A DNA stretch of 64,000 bases from positions 1-64,000 of the forward strand of contig NZ_FWFP01000008.1 of the NCBI RefSeq assembly GCF_900172215.1. Direction: 5' to 3'. This document shows, one piece after another, positions 52,917-61,616 of the stretch (the first letter of the stretch is position 1; the number at the start of each line of letters is the position of its first letter). This stretch comes from Ruegeria meonggei (GTDB lineage: Bacteria; Pseudomonadota; Alphaproteobacteria; Rhodobacterales; Rhodobacteraceae). The notes below the pieces were generated by a model that saw nothing but the letters and a program-made list of their open reading frames with translations, was not told the origin of the DNA and did not search any database. Both the position numbers and the translations under genes were made by a program.

Positions 52917-52955
52917 ATGATTGTAGCAAAACCCCTTCAGGCAGAGCGTCTCTGA
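52917..52955 (+). other. Tiny ORF with strong ribosome binding site after the SRP RNA
   Basis: AGGAGGG lies just before an ATG opening a 12-codon frame MIVAKPLQAERL. It may be chance; the same bases could form a weak AGCC/GGCT stem with TTTT as the SRP RNA terminator. Confidence 0.25.
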
Positions 52956-53044
52956 ACCCTGTTCCTACACCTGCCTAAACACATCACCGACGGATGCGCG
53001 ACCGCCATCCCGCCGGTTCGCTGTACCTGAACACAGGCAGACCA

Positions 53045-54073
53045 ATGACCCTTACTCTATCGGACCTGGGATGGTCCTCTCACTTTGCCGCGCAGCATGC
53101 GGCCAATCCTTCATGCAATCCTTTTCGCGTTCACGCCGTTCACCGCGATCGCCTGATCGGTGTGAACACACAGGGCGACTTTCCCCTGTTGACCTCGGGC
53201 CGGCCCACCGGTGATTTCACGGTCGGCGACTGGGTGCTGGCCGACAGCCAAAACCGGGTCCAGCACCTTTTGGACCGCCGCAGCCTGCTGCAACGTCGCG
53301 CCGCAGGCACCAGCGCCGAAGTTCAATTGATCGCGGCCAATGTCGATGTGCTGTTCATCGTCAGCTCGTGTAACGCCGATTTCAATCTGGCCCGGCTCGA
53401 ACGCTATCTGGCGATGGCGCATCAGGCCGGGTGCTATCCGGTTGTTGTCCTGACCAAGGCTGATACCTGCGCTGACCCGCAGACCTACGCAGGACGCGCG
53501 CAATCGCTGGCACCGTTCCTGACCGTTTTGACTGTCAACGCGTTGGACCGCTCGGACGTGCAACAGATCCTGTCTTGGTGTCCTGCCGGACAAACCGCCG
53601 CTTTGGTTGGCTCATCAGGGGTTGGAAAGACAACATTGGCCAACGCCATGACGGGGCTCAGCGAAGACACCGCAGGTATCCGCGAGGACGATGCCCGCGG
53701 TCGGCACACAACGACGGCGCGAGCGCTGCACCAGATGGTGAATCGGGGATGGCTGGTCGACACGCCCGGAATGCGCGCCTTGCGCCTGCTGGATGCGCAG
53801 GACGGCGTGGATGAGGTCTTTTCAGACATTCTGGACTTGGCCGAAGGCTGTCGGTTTTCCGATTGCCAGCATCAGGCCGAACCTGGTTGTGCAGTGCAGA
53901 ACGCGATTGCGGACGGGGTGCTTGATGCAGACAGGCTGGAGCGCTGGCGAAAATTGCGGCGCGAAGACCAGAGGAACTCTGAATCCGTGGCGCAGTCGCG
54001 GGCCCGCGATAAGGCCTTTGGCAAAATGGTGCGATCCGTGATGCAGGAAAAGAAATCCCGCAAAAGGCCGTAG
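53045..54073 (+). CDS. rsgA: Ribosome small subunit-dependent GTPase RsgA
   Basis: 342 aa from MTLTLSDLGWSSHF. An N-terminal OB fold, a circularly permuted GTPase with TKAD (G4) before the P-loop GSSGVGKTT (G1) and DTPGM (G3), then the zinc site CRFSDCQHQAEPGC. It checks maturation of the 30S subunit. It lies downstream of the SRP RNA gene. An in-frame ATG at 52994 is possible but less family-like. Confidence 0.94.
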   Translation: MTLTLSDLGWSSHFAAQHAANPSCNPFRVHAVHRDRLIGVNTQGDFPLLTSGRPTGDFTVGDWVLADSQNRVQHLLDRRSLLQRRAAGTSAEVQLIAANVDVLFIVSSCNADFNLARLERYLAMAHQAGCYPVVVLTKADTCADPQTYAGRAQSLAPFLTVLTVNALDRSDVQQILSWCPAGQTAALVGSSGVGKTTLANAMTGLSEDTAGIREDDARGRHTTTARALHQMVNRGWLVDTPGMRALRLLDAQDGVDEVFSDILDLAEGCRFSDCQHQAEPGCAVQNAIADGVLDADRLERWRKLRREDQRNSESVAQSRARDKAFGKMVRSVMQEKKSRKRP

Positions 54074-54097
54074 GCACCCGGTGAGCAACCCCGTCAA

Positions 54098-54955
54098 TCA
54101 GGCAATCAACTGAGGCCAGATCGCCGCGTTCCGGCGCGCAAAGGCCCCGATATGGCCAATCTCGGGCAAGCCGAACTCACTCGGAGACAGCTCGTGTCGA
54201 CGTGCCTTTGGCCCATACAAATCAGCAAGCCGCCAGACCGCGTCTGGCGGCACCATCTGGTCATCCTTGAAGGCGAACAGATCCACCGGTGTATTCGACC
54301 CCGCCCAGCGCGCATTAGGCAGGGTATCCCCGATCTCTGGTACGTAGTTCAGCGGCGCGGTGCACCATTTGCGCCACTGCCAATACACCGATGCGGGCAG
54401 GTTTGCGCCAAATCCCAGCGCTTTGCCCGGCAGATATCCCATGGCCTTCACCGCCAGCGGCGCATGCCCATTCCAGAACATCCACGCCAGCGCCCGGTAT
54501 GGCCAGGGGTGGTCAGTCAGGGTAACAAGCCCCGAGCAGACACAAATCATCCTGTCGATCTGATCAATATCCGGCTGTATCGGACCCAGCAAGCCGCCGA
54601 CTGAATGACCAATGCTCCACTGCTGGGCATCGGGAAACCGCCGACGCATCTCTGCCCTTGCAGACGGCATGTCGACCAGTGCCCATTCGGCCATCGTGGC
54701 CTTGGACGCCTTCATCGACCCGGTCAACGAGTGTCCAAAGTCGCGGTAGTCATAAGTCAGGCAGGCCATGCCCCGCTCGGCGGCCAGCCAGCGGGCGAAA
54801 TGCTTGTAGTAATCCCGGGGCACACCTGTCGCACTATGCACAACAACCGCGACCATAGGAGGCGTCGCCGGCAGGTACAGCCGCGCCGACAGGCTGGCCG
54901 GGCCCGAGGGGGACAGAAAATCCTCGGTGGTTACCGCGTGTGTGTTGTCCAACAT
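54098..54955 (-). CDS. Alpha/beta hydrolase
   Basis: About 285 aa from MLDNTHAVTTEDF (GGAG ten bases upstream; starts at 54964 or GTG 54991 are possible). Nucleophile elbow GHSVGGLLG, oxyanion region VVVHSATGVPRDYYKHFARW, and C-terminal His in IGHIGAFARR. COG4757-like predicted hydrolases have this pattern. Substrate unknown; no signal peptide. Confidence 0.86.
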   Translation of the reverse strand: MLDNTHAVTTEDFLSPSGPASLSARLYLPATPPMVAVVVHSATGVPRDYYKHFARWLAAERGMACLTYDYRDFGHSLTGSMKASKATMAEWALVDMPSARAEMRRRFPDAQQWSIGHSVGGLLGPIQPDIDQIDRMICVCSGLVTLTDHPWPYRALAWMFWNGHAPLAVKAMGYLPGKALGFGANLPASVYWQWRKWCTAPLNYVPEIGDTLPNARWAGSNTPVDLFAFKDDQMVPPDAVWRLADLYGPKARRHELSPSEFGLPEIGHIGAFARRNAAIWPQLIA

Positions 54956-55104
54956 GGCGTCCATGCTCCAATTCTGAACTGTTCGGTTCACCTAAGTGAG
55001 TCCGCATGTTTTAAACCCCCGAGTCAAGACCGGCCCAACATGACCACACGTCCGCTTGCGACCGCAAAACCCTGCTTGACTCAGGCCACACACAGCCGCT
55101 AGCG

Positions 55105-55312
55105 ATTGGGGGATGGTTCTCGTCCCCGGTCCCCGGGGCGGGATGAAAAGGGAACACGGTGCGGTCCACACCGGCAATGCCGGAACGGATCAAAGCCGCG
55201 ACTGCCCCCGCAACTGTGAGCGGTGAGCAATGCCGAAACACCACTGGCCCCAAGGCTGGGAAGGTCGGCAAAGCGATGATCCGCAAGTCAGGAGACCTGC
55301 CATCCAAACGAA
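55105..55312 (+). promoter_or_regulatory. Cobalamin riboswitch
   Basis: Contains in order the conserved blocks of the B12 element: a GGGAA-ACACGGTGCGG opening, CCGCGACTGCCCCCGCAACT, CACTGG...AAGGCTGGGAAGG, and the B12 box region AGTCAGGAGACCTGCC near the 3' end. It controls expression in response to adenosylcobalamin, usually as an off switch. The next gene starts at 55402. Boundaries are approximate. Confidence 0.95.
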
Positions 55313-55401
55313 ACCGAAACTCGGGCGGGGTGTCCGGGCAGGTTGTCAGCGCGCTGTCACACCTGATCCATGCCCCTCGTTCCACGCGCGGAGGGCGCAG
55401 T

Positions 55402-55809
55402 ATGATCTGGAAGACAAAGACCCACGAATTCAAAGCAACCGTGTGCCAGCGCACCGGTAAAACCTGTCCGGCCCTGGCACAGATGGCCCGTGCAATTGTC
55501 GACGCGATGAATACCGCAACCCCGGTCACAAGGCCAGAGTTTCAGGTCGAAGGTAGCAGCGAACTAACCCATTGCACGCCTGGCTGTATCGCCCGTTTCA
55601 AAGCGCAAAAAGAACGGATCCGTGTGTTCTGCGACACTCCTGACGATACTCTGGCTGACACTCTGGACAGTTATGCGGACATGATGTTTGGCGCCACAAT
55701 CAACGCAATGCCTGCCGGTCTGATGTCGAACCCGCCCTGTGCGATGCTTGAAGTCGACGCACTGGCACCTCGTCCGGTCGCACGGGTCGACAATCAAGTC
55801 GCGCTTTGA
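55402..55809 (+). CDS. Small four-cysteine protein under B12 riboswitch control (DUF1636-like)
   Basis: 135 aa from MIWKTKTHEFKATVC; GGAGGG lies six bases upstream of the ATG. Cysteines are spaced C-x6-C-x35-C-x3-C (CQRTGKTC, later CTPGC), reminiscent of thioredoxin-like [2Fe-2S] ferredoxins and of DUF1636 metal-binding proteins found in B12 regulons. No signal peptide. It is the only gene downstream of the riboswitch on this strand, so it is likely repressed when B12 is plentiful. Its 3' end overlaps the convergent phosphatase by 16 bases. Confidence 0.6.
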   Translation: MIWKTKTHEFKATVCQRTGKTCPALAQMARAIVDAMNTATPVTRPEFQVEGSSELTHCTPGCIARFKAQKERIRVFCDTPDDTLADTLDSYADMMFGATINAMPAGLMSNPPCAMLEVDALAPRPVARVDNQVAL

Positions 55810-56312
55810 CCTGAGATGTGATCAAGGCGGGCTGCTTGCGCAGCCCAGGCCGCCTGATCCTTGGTTTCAACCGCACAAGGCCGCACCGCGCGCAAACGCG
55901 CCAGCGCGGCGGCGGGTGCCTCGCCATGTGCTACCATAATGCGCAGCACGACCATTCCCGAACGGCCGCAGCCGCCCCGGCAATGCACCAGCACCTTGCC
56001 TCTGCGTGACAGTATCTGATCCGCTTGCGTGCTAAGCTCTGCCCACAAGGCATCAATTTCCGGCAACGGAGCACCAAAATCCTGAACAGGCAGATGCGCC
56101 CATGCAATATCGTGATCCGCCAGATCGCAGCCAAGCCCTTCGGCCCCGTTCTGGGCCATCTCGGGCGTGGTTGTCATCGAGATCACCAGATCCGGTTGCC
56201 AGTCGTGGACTACAGCCAGATCATGCGAATACGCGCCACCGCGCCCCGGCATCGGCGACAAGGCAATGGTGCCGTTTCCAACTGCCAAGGCGTGGATCGC
56301 GAAGTCAGTCAC
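55794..56312 (-). CDS. Protein-tyrosine/dual-specificity phosphatase-like protein
   Basis: 172 aa from GTG 56312 (GGA upstream), although the frame is open much further into antisense dnaX. Catalytic loop HCRGGCGRSG at 110-119 (Cys111, Arg117) fits HC-x5-R, and Asp78 in VQDFGAP could be the general acid. It resembles small bacterial phosphatases of the cyclin-dependent-kinase-inhibitor-3 type. The substrate is unknown. Divergent from dnaX. Confidence 0.82.
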   Translation of the reverse strand: MTDFAIHALAVGNGTIALSPMPGRGGAYSHDLAVVHDWQPDLVISMTTTPEMAQNGAEGLGCDLADHDIAWAHLPVQDFGAPLPEIDALWAELSTQADQILSRRGKVLVHCRGGCGRSGMVVLRIMVAHGEAPAAALARLRAVRPCAVETKDQAAWAAQAARLDHISGQSAT

Positions 56313-56471
56313 AAGGCGCGTCCTTATCCAAATTCCGGCCGCCACAGGGCCATCTTCTGTTTCTATGATCCGCAAAAGGCTTTGCAAACCAAAATTCGCC
56401 CAAGCCTGCTGTGGACGCGGACGCCGGGGGTCACTACGCTGCATCCCTGACCCGAATCCGACAGAGCAGAT

Positions 56472-58223
56472 ATGAACGACACGCCAAGCCCCGCCTATCA
56501 GGTTCTCGCCCGCAAGTACCGCCCTGAAACCTTTGCTGATCTTGTGGGTCAGGACGCCATGGTGCGCACGCTGAAAAACGCGTTCGAAGCGGACCGCATC
56601 GCGCAGGCCTTCATTATGACGGGCATCCGCGGTACCGGGAAAACAACCACGGCACGGATCATCGCCAAAGGCATGAACTGCATTGGCCCTGACGGGGACG
56701 GCAAGCCCACGACCGAGCCCTGCGGGCAGTGCGAGCATTGTGTCGCTATTATGGAAGGCCGCCATGTCGACGTAATGGAGATGGACGCCGCCAGCCGCAC
56801 CGGCGTGAACGATATTCGCGAAATCATCGACAGCGTCCGCTATCGCGCCGCCAGCGCGCGCTACAAGATCTATATCATCGACGAAGTTCACATGCTGTCG
56901 ACCAGCGCATTCAACGCGCTGCTCAAAACGCTGGAAGAGCCGCCGGAACACGTGAAATTCATCTTTGCGACCACTGAGATTCGCAAGGTTCCGGTCACGG
57001 TCCTGTCGCGCTGCCAGCGGTTCGACCTGCGTCGGATCGAACCCGAAGACATGATCGGGTTGCTGAACAAGATCGCAGCGGCAGAGAACGCCCAGATCGC
57101 GGATGACGCGCTGGCGCTGATCACCCGCGCGGCCGAAGGCTCGGCCCGCGACGCCACATCGCTGCTGGATCAGGCCATCTCGCACGGGGCGGGTGAGACC
57201 AACGCCGATCAGGTCCGCGCCATGCTGGGTCTGGCCGATCGCGGGCGTGTGCTTGACCTCATCGACATGATTCTGCGCGGCGATGCGGCGGGCGCCTTGA
57301 CTGAACTGAGCGCCCAATATGCCGAAGGCGCAGACCCGCTGGCCGTGCTGCGTGATCTGGCTGAAATCACCCATTGGGTATCCGTCGTCAAAATCACACC
57401 AGATGCCGCCGATGACCCAACTGTTTCCCCGGACGAGCGCGCTCGTGGCCTGCAGATGGCCGACGCCCTGCCCATGCGGGTTCTGACGCGGATGTGGCAG
57501 ATGCTGTTGAAAGCACTCGAAGAGGTGGCGGCCGCGCCAAACGCGATGATGGCTGCTGAAATGGCTGTCATTCGCCTGACCCATGTGGCCGACCTGCCCA
57601 GCCCTGCTGAACTGATCAAGCGCCTGCAGGACGCACCTTCACCGCCGCCAAATGGCGGGCCCGGAGGCGGTGTACCCGTGCCGCCGCAAACGCCTTCTCA
57701 GGCCGCGTCGTCCGCCTATGCCGCTGCGCCGCGCGGCCCCGCCGGCGCCCCAACGGCTGCTCTGGCACAGGACACCCAAACGGCGCTTGCACGCTATCCG
57801 ACATTCGAACATGTGGTCGAACTGATCCGAACGAACCGCGACGTGAAACTGCTGGTCGAGGTCGAAAACGGGGTACGCCTGATCTCATACCAGCCCGGTC
57901 GGATCGAGTTCACTCCGTCGGACAATGCCCCGACAGATCTGGCCCAAAGGCTAGGCTCGGCGCTGCAGCGCTGGACCGGCAACCGTTGGGCTGTGTCGAT
58001 CGTGGCCGATGGCAACGCGGCCACAATTGCCGAGGTCAGGGACGCCGCCGATCTGGCGCTCAAGGCCGAAGCCGAGCAGCACCCGCTGGTTCAGGCCGTG
58101 CTGATGCAATTTCCCAATGCCCGTATCAAGCGGATCGAAACTCCTGAACAACGCGCGGCCAAGGTTGAAACCGAAGCCCTGCCTGAGGTTGAAGACGAAT
58201 GGGACCCGTTCGAGGAAGATTGA
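56472..58223 (+). CDS. dnaX: DNA polymerase III subunits gamma/tau
   Basis: 583 aa clamp-loader ATPase. RKYRPETFADLVGQ opening, Walker A GIRGTGKTT at 51-59, zinc module with CGQCEHC, Walker B IYIIDEVHML, and sensor 1 FATTEIRKVP. The C-terminal tau part has a Pro/Ala-rich linker near residues 390-435 and ends in an acidic EVEDEWDPFEED. I see no obvious A-rich slippery site for a gamma frameshift. Followed by ybaB and recR. Confidence 0.97.
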   Translation: MNDTPSPAYQVLARKYRPETFADLVGQDAMVRTLKNAFEADRIAQAFIMTGIRGTGKTTTARIIAKGMNCIGPDGDGKPTTEPCGQCEHCVAIMEGRHVDVMEMDAASRTGVNDIREIIDSVRYRAASARYKIYIIDEVHMLSTSAFNALLKTLEEPPEHVKFIFATTEIRKVPVTVLSRCQRFDLRRIEPEDMIGLLNKIAAAENAQIADDALALITRAAEGSARDATSLLDQAISHGAGETNADQVRAMLGLADRGRVLDLIDMILRGDAAGALTELSAQYAEGADPLAVLRDLAEITHWVSVVKITPDAADDPTVSPDERARGLQMADALPMRVLTRMWQMLLKALEEVAAAPNAMMAAEMAVIRLTHVADLPSPAELIKRLQDAPSPPPNGGPGGGVPVPPQTPSQAASSAYAAAPRGPAGAPTAALAQDTQTALARYPTFEHVVELIRTNRDVKLLVEVENGVRLISYQPGRIEFTPSDNAPTDLAQRLGSALQRWTGNRWAVSIVADGNAATIAEVRDAADLALKAEAEQHPLVQAVLMQFPNARIKRIETPEQRAAKVETEALPEVEDEWDPFEED

Positions 58224-58224
58224 A

Positions 58225-58439
58225 GCCTCAAACCGCTCAATTCGAACCCCTCCCGCGCCCGCCACGGGCCATCGGCTGACGCCGATTTCCCTGAGCGACC
58301 TTGGGCCCGGCAGCGCGGGCAAGGCCCGCGCTGCCGGGCCCAACGGGAGGAAAGGTCTTGCCAAAGACCTTGACGACGAGCGGGAGGGCGCTCTGCACTT
58401 GTGCCGCGCCAACCGCGCCCGTATTTAGGCCTCAAACCG
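58225..58439. repeat. Palindrome-rich element between dnaX and ybaB
   Basis: Bounded by an 11-base direct repeat GCCTCAAACCG (58225-58235 and 58429-58439). Inside lie an outer inverted pair CCCTCCCGC / GCGGGAGGG (58248-58256, 58380-58388), a small hairpin ATCGGC-TGAC-GCCGAT (58271-58286), a 20-bp perfect inverted repeat with a 3-base loop (58301-58343; arm begins TTGGGCCCGG), and AAGGTCTT-GCCA-AAGACCTT (58352-58371). It may be a small non-autonomous mobile element or a terminator cluster; no coding capacity. Confidence 0.7.
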
Positions 58440-58457
58440 GTTCATAGGAGAAAAACG

Positions 58458-58802
58458 ATGCTCAAAGGTTTAGGCGGTCTTGGCGACATGGCCAAGATGA
58501 TGAAATCCGCCCAGGATTTGCAGACCAAGATGACTGATATGCAGGAAGAGCTGAACACCATCATGGTCGTCGGCGAATCCGGTGCTGGTCTGGTCAAGGC
58601 AACTGCCACCGCCAAGGGTGAGTTGAAAGGTCTGGATATCGATCCGTCGATCTTCAACGGCGACGACAAGGAAGTGGTAGAGGACCTGATCCTGGCCGCG
58701 ATCAAAGACGCGCAAACCAAGGCAGCGGAACGTTCGCAGGAAGAAATGGCCCGCCTGACCGAAAGCATGGGCCTGCCCGCAGACATCAAGCTGCCCTTCT
58801 GA
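58458..58802 (+). CDS. ybaB: YbaB/EbfC nucleoid-associated protein
   Basis: 114 aa from MLKGLGGLGDMAKMM with AGGAG eight bases upstream. The YbaB fold is shown by GLVKATATAKGELKGLDIDP and the long C-terminal helix. It binds DNA as a dimer. The dnaX-ybaB-recR order is widely conserved; here a 234-base palindrome-rich spacer separates it from dnaX. Confidence 0.95.
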   Translation: MLKGLGGLGDMAKMMKSAQDLQTKMTDMQEELNTIMVVGESGAGLVKATATAKGELKGLDIDPSIFNGDDKEVVEDLILAAIKDAQTKAAERSQEEMARLTESMGLPADIKLPF

Positions 58803-58866
58803 TAGACACTCCTGACGACACTTCGGCCGGGCGCATTTGCCCGGCCCTTTTGCAGGAGCACACGCA

Positions 58867-59460
58867 GTGAGTTCGAACAGCGATATCGACAATCTGATTG
58901 ACCTGATGGCCAAGCTGCCGGGTCTGGGTCCGCGCTCGGCCCGTCGCGCTGTATTGCACCTGATCCGCAAACGCGCCCGGCTGCTGACGCCCCTGTCGGA
59001 CGTAATGCAGCAGGTGGCAGCAACTGCCCGCGAGTGCCTGAATTGCGGTAATGTCGGCACCACCGATATCTGTGACATCTGCGACAGCGAGGTCCGCGCG
59101 ACCGGAGAGCTGTGCGTGGTCGAAGACGTCGCCGACCTCTGGGCGATGGAACGCGCTGCGGTGTTCAAAGGTCGCTATCACGTTCTGGGCGGGACGCTGT
59201 CGGCACTGGACGGGGTTGGCCCGGACGAGTTGCGCATTCCTCGCCTCAAAGATCGGGTGACTGCCGAGGGGATTTCTGAGGTCATTCTGGCCCTGAACGC
59301 CACGGTCGACGGCCAGACCACCGCCCATTACATTGCAGATCAGTTGGAGGGGCAGGTGCGCCTGACCTCACTGGCGCAGGGTGTGCCGATTGGCGGAGAG
59401 CTGGATTATCTGGATGACGGGACGATTACGGCGGCGTTGAGGGCGCGGAAGGAATTGTAA
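58867..59460 (+). CDS. recR: Recombination mediator RecR
   Basis: 197 aa with GTG start at 58867 (AGGAG eight bases upstream). Helix-hairpin-helix [11 protein letters not shown] near 17-27, zinc site Cys57, Cys60, Cys69, Cys72 (CLNC...CDIC), Toprim domain [15 protein letters not shown] and [20 protein letters not shown]. With RecF/RecO it loads RecA at gaps. It lies 64 bases after ybaB. Confidence 0.96.
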   Translation: MSSNSDIDNLIDLMAKLPGLGPRSARRAVLHLIRKRARLLTPLSDVMQQVAATARECLNCGNVGTTDICDICDSEVRATGELCVVEDVADLWAMERAAVFKGRYHVLGGTLSALDGVGPDELRIPRLKDRVTAEGISEVILALNATVDGQTTAHYIADQLEGQVRLTSLAQGVPIGGELDYLDDGTITAALRARKEL

Positions 59461-59591
59461 GCCTTAACTCATTTAACTAATTCAATTAGCCCCGTCCCGA
59501 TTTAATACCATCAAGAACTAAGGCACTATCTTTGTAAAAACTAGCATTCCACGTTTTTCGTATTTACTGGCTGCCAGTACTGTTTGCGTCA

Positions 59592-60263
59592 GTGATCTTG
59601 TTTTTGTTGGATATTTGGGGGCAAGGAAGTATTGGTCGATCTCTTGTGCCAACATTAATGGTTTATGGGTATCTGGCGTTCGCATTTCACTTCACGCTGC
59701 TCACCGGAACCACAGTTTCGGTTTTTCAATTTTTTCCCCAAAACTCTTCTCCAAGTTGGAGCTTCTGGGTCGCATTTCTACTTCCAATTTTTTTCCTTAT
59801 TTTGGCAATGGTTACTACCATTTTCATAGTAAAATCCACGCTGCCAGACGAGGCGCTTTCCGGACGCGAAGCACTGGGTTACGCCATGCTCTTTTCCATT
59901 CCGTTGTTTGGCGTGTTACTCGCTGCGGTCGGCACAATGATTCCGGCTGCGACAATCCGGACTTCGACGGGTGTTCGCGCTGCTCTAAGGCGAGCCCGGA
60001 GGAGTTTTTGGTTTATTCTTTGGAGGCTTGTCACTGGACCTACGGTTTTTTCCCTGATTTTCATGGGCGTTGCGCTCACGTTGGATCAACAGGGCTTTGC
60101 CTCAGAAGTTCCAGAAACTTTCGCTGGTATCACAGTTTCAAATGCTGTGTACCAGACGGTGGCTGGGTTTCTGGGTATCTTCAACACCGCTCTTACTGCC
60201 TCTATCTTTTCAATGGCATACACGCGGGTCGAAGAAGGTAGAAAGCTACAGCTATCAAGTTGA
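59592..60263 (+). CDS. Hypothetical integral membrane protein
   Basis: 223 aa with about five hydrophobic segments (near 1-10, 20-42, 57-80, 97-120, 145-165 and a final one near 190-210). No family recognised. The start is a GTG without a clear ribosome binding site; in-frame hydrophobic codons extend upstream to a stop near 59540 without a better start. T-rich codon use and A+T-rich flanks differ from the neighbours, suggesting recent acquisition. Confidence 0.55.
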   Translation: MILFLLDIWGQGSIGRSLVPTLMVYGYLAFAFHFTLLTGTTVSVFQFFPQNSSPSWSFWVAFLLPIFFLILAMVTTIFIVKSTLPDEALSGREALGYAMLFSIPLFGVLLAAVGTMIPAATIRTSTGVRAALRRARRSFWFILWRLVTGPTVFSLIFMGVALTLDQQGFASEVPETFAGITVSNAVYQTVAGFLGIFNTALTASIFSMAYTRVEEGRKLQLSS

Positions 60264-60362
60264 ACCTAAGCTATAGTTTGCGAAAGCGTTTATTGAAATC
60301 AACTCTGGAAGCTGGGTGATAGCTATCCGGATTCACAAGCTGCCATTCTAGGAAACGACCCC

Positions 60363-60851
60363 ATGACCCGCCTTCTCGCCCTCACCTTCGCCGCCTTCAC
60401 CGCTACCGCCGCATGGTCGCAGGAACTGATAGACAAAGGCTTTGTCGAAGGCTGGAACATCATGATGGACCCGGCTCTTGGCAACGGATGTCTGATCCAG
60501 ACGATCTATCAGGACCTCTCGGTGGTGCGCATCGGATATGACGCACTGGATAATCGCGGGTATTTCGCCGTCTACAACAAGGCGTGGGGCGAGATCGAAC
60601 AGGGTAAAAGCTATCCCATCCGGTTCGAACTGGACGGCAAGAGCTTTGACGCCAATGCTATAGGGTTCAATCAGCGCGACGTACCGGGGGCGACAGTGTT
60701 TTTCACTGACCGGAGTTTCGTCAAAGCCATCGCGCAGAACAAGACCATGACGGTGTACAATCCCGCCGGAGAGGTTGTCATGGCAATTGATCTGAAGGGC
60801 ACTGCCAAGGCACTGGACTACGCCCGAGAATGCCAGAACAAAGAGCTTTAA
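60363..60851 (+). CDS. Secreted hypothetical protein
   Basis: 162 aa with a Sec signal peptide (MTRLLALTFAAFTATAAWSQ, cleavage near AWS-QE) and a beta-rich mature domain containing one early Cys (GNGCLIQT) and one C-terminal Cys (ARECQN) that could pair. AGGAAA lies before the ATG. Function unknown; similar small periplasmic proteins are common in Rhodobacteraceae. Its end overlaps the convergent RNase T2 gene by 4 bases. Confidence 0.75.
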   Translation: MTRLLALTFAAFTATAAWSQELIDKGFVEGWNIMMDPALGNGCLIQTIYQDLSVVRIGYDALDNRGYFAVYNKAWGEIEQGKSYPIRFELDGKSFDANAIGFNQRDVPGATVFFTDRSFVKAIAQNKTMTVYNPAGEVVMAIDLKGTAKALDYARECQNKEL

Positions 60852-61489
60852 CGAATCGGATCAAACAGCGCGTCCTTGGCCGCGCAGTCGCGGATCACGT
60901 CTCGACCGCAAGGTACCGGCTCTAACTCGCGGGACAGGCACAGCCGCACTTCTTCGATATAGCCCTGCTTGCAGGTGATGGTGATCATGTCCGGCTCCAA
61001 CGACGGATTGGCCTTGAGGAACGCATCTTCGACAACCGTGGCAGGCAGTTTGACGGAGGCTTCCAGTTTACGGAACACATCGGGCCGCCGGACCTGACCA
61101 TAGGCTTGGCGGGACAATGCATAATAGTCCGGCGCGCTGAGGCCCGAACAGGTGCCATGCTTCTTCCACTGATGCCAGGCCAGCCCGGATGTGCCCTGAA
61201 TATCCGTCATTTCCCGGGTCATGCGACGGGTCGGCGGGGCCTCGGACGTGCGGCAAAAAGCAGGCCAACCCTGATGGTATTGCGGCCAGAGCCCGTGCAG
61301 GATCCATCCGTGGTCATGGCGCGCGTCGCATTGATCTGAAGCGCGCGCATCGCCTTCGCGCGCGCACCAGTTCGGCGACCAGCTGAGCGCCAGCACGTAG
61401 TAGTCGAACTCACCCGCCTTTTCGCCATCCCCCAACGCCGCCATGGCGGTGACCATCCACAATATCAGCCCCAACTTCACCTGGCGCAT
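60848..61489 (-). CDS. Ribonuclease T2 family protein
   Basis: 213 aa, exported (signal MRQVKLGLILWMVTAMAALG). CAS-I motif WILHGLWPQ and CAS-II motif HQWKKHGTCSG provide both catalytic histidines; the residue usually Glu in HEWxKHGTC is Gln here. Several cysteines fit the disulfides of the family. It cleaves RNA in the periplasm. It overlaps the neighbouring plus-strand gene by 4 bases at the 3' ends. Confidence 0.9.
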   Translation of the reverse strand: MRQVKLGLILWMVTAMAALGDGEKAGEFDYYVLALSWSPNWCAREGDARASDQCDARHDHGWILHGLWPQYHQGWPAFCRTSEAPPTRRMTREMTDIQGTSGLAWHQWKKHGTCSGLSAPDYYALSRQAYGQVRRPDVFRKLEASVKLPATVVEDAFLKANPSLEPDMITITCKQGYIEEVRLCLSRELEPVPCGRDVIRDCAAKDALFDPIR

Positions 61490-61616
61490 TCACCTCTTCC
61501 CTTCTTGCCTTTGCGCGACTATATACGCCCCAAGTTCCCCGACAACGGAAACCTGCCCCAAGCCGGGGCCGCCGAATTCCGGCGACGGGAAAGATGTATT
61601 TATAGGAGACGGGCTG

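Noticed and set aside
56313..57584. Long N-terminal extension of the phosphatase frame
   Set aside because: It is antisense to dnaX; family length and the GTG with ribosome binding site at 56312 fit the short form.
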